Notes under the pieces: generated by a model | The model's database searches: none | Told to the model about the DNA's origin: nothing | Seen by the model: only the letters and a program-made list of their open reading frames with translations | In this document: positions 7,456-7,531 of the stretch, piece after piece | Position numbering within the stretch: the first letter of the stretch is position 1 | Layout of the letters: each line of letters begins with the position of its first letter | Position numbers and translations under genes: made by a program | Source: Acidobacteriota bacterium | GTDB taxonomy: Bacteria > Acidobacteriota > Polarisedimenticolia > J045 | DNA: 7,531 nucleotides | Assembly: GCA_024276295.1 (NCBI GenBank) | Contig: JAJRXN010000332.1 | Span: 1-7,531, forward strand | Reading direction: 5' to 3'

Positions 7456-7531
7456 GCCCAGGTAGCTCAGTTGGTAGAGCACGTGACTGAAAATCACGGT
7501 GTCGGTGGTTCGATTCCGCCCCTGGGCACCA
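7456..7531 (+). tRNA. tRNA-Phe (GAA)
   Basis: The 76-base gene folds as a standard cloverleaf. The acceptor stem is GCCCAGG with CCTGGGC, and the D-arm holds AGCTCAGTTGGTAGAGC. The anticodon stem is CGTGA with TCACG around the loop CTGAAAA, so the anticodon is GAA. The T-arm contains GGTTCGATTCC. The CCA end is encoded and is the last thing in the window, so anything downstream, such as further tRNAs, is out of view. Confidence 0.97.

Overview
This is a GC-rich stretch of bacterial chromosome carrying four large protein genes, which fill almost all of it, and one tRNA gene. Lipoprotein export, a LysM-type lytic transglycosylase and a periplasmic transporter domain point to a diderm (Gram-negative-type) bacterium. 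RecA is strongly conserved, but its short glycine-rich N-terminal extension and tail match no model species I can name with confidence. Acidobacteriota or a related high-GC phylum would fit; this is inference. I see no insertion sequence, phage gene, CRISPR array or other sign of recent transfer.

Layout. The left half reads leftward. A lytic murein transglycosylase lipoprotein of the MltD type with five LysM domains (1712-3904) is followed by a ComM/YifB-family AAA+ ATPase (22-1575), 130-odd bases downstream. The right half reads rightward: recA (4164-5321), then after only 26 bases an NhaC-family sodium/proton antiporter with an unusual secreted N-terminal domain (5348-7360), then tRNA-Phe(GAA) with encoded CCA (7456-7531). 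The 259-base gap between mltD and recA holds two back-to-back sigma70-like promoters. A third promoter of the same design lies before the tRNA. All three have TTGAC(C/G), a 17-base spacer and TAnnnT.

How the genes fit together. RecA and ComM are both recombination proteins; in naturally transformable bacteria ComM drives branch migration of the joints RecA makes. MltD remodels peptidoglycan, and the antiporter handles sodium and pH. The latter two are plausibly just housekeeping neighbours.

The most interesting signals are non-coding. (1) A 15-bp hairpin begins three bases after the recA stop and covers the annotated GTG start of the antiporter, while a CTG codon with a Shine-Dalgarno sequence overlaps the recA stop. 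(2) Two intergenic segments (1665-1713 and 7362-7406) look like diverged copies of one structured repeat, with a small hairpin kept in both despite sequence change. (3) A perfect 10-bp inverted repeat lies in the comM leader. I did not find a convincing new multi-gene system here.
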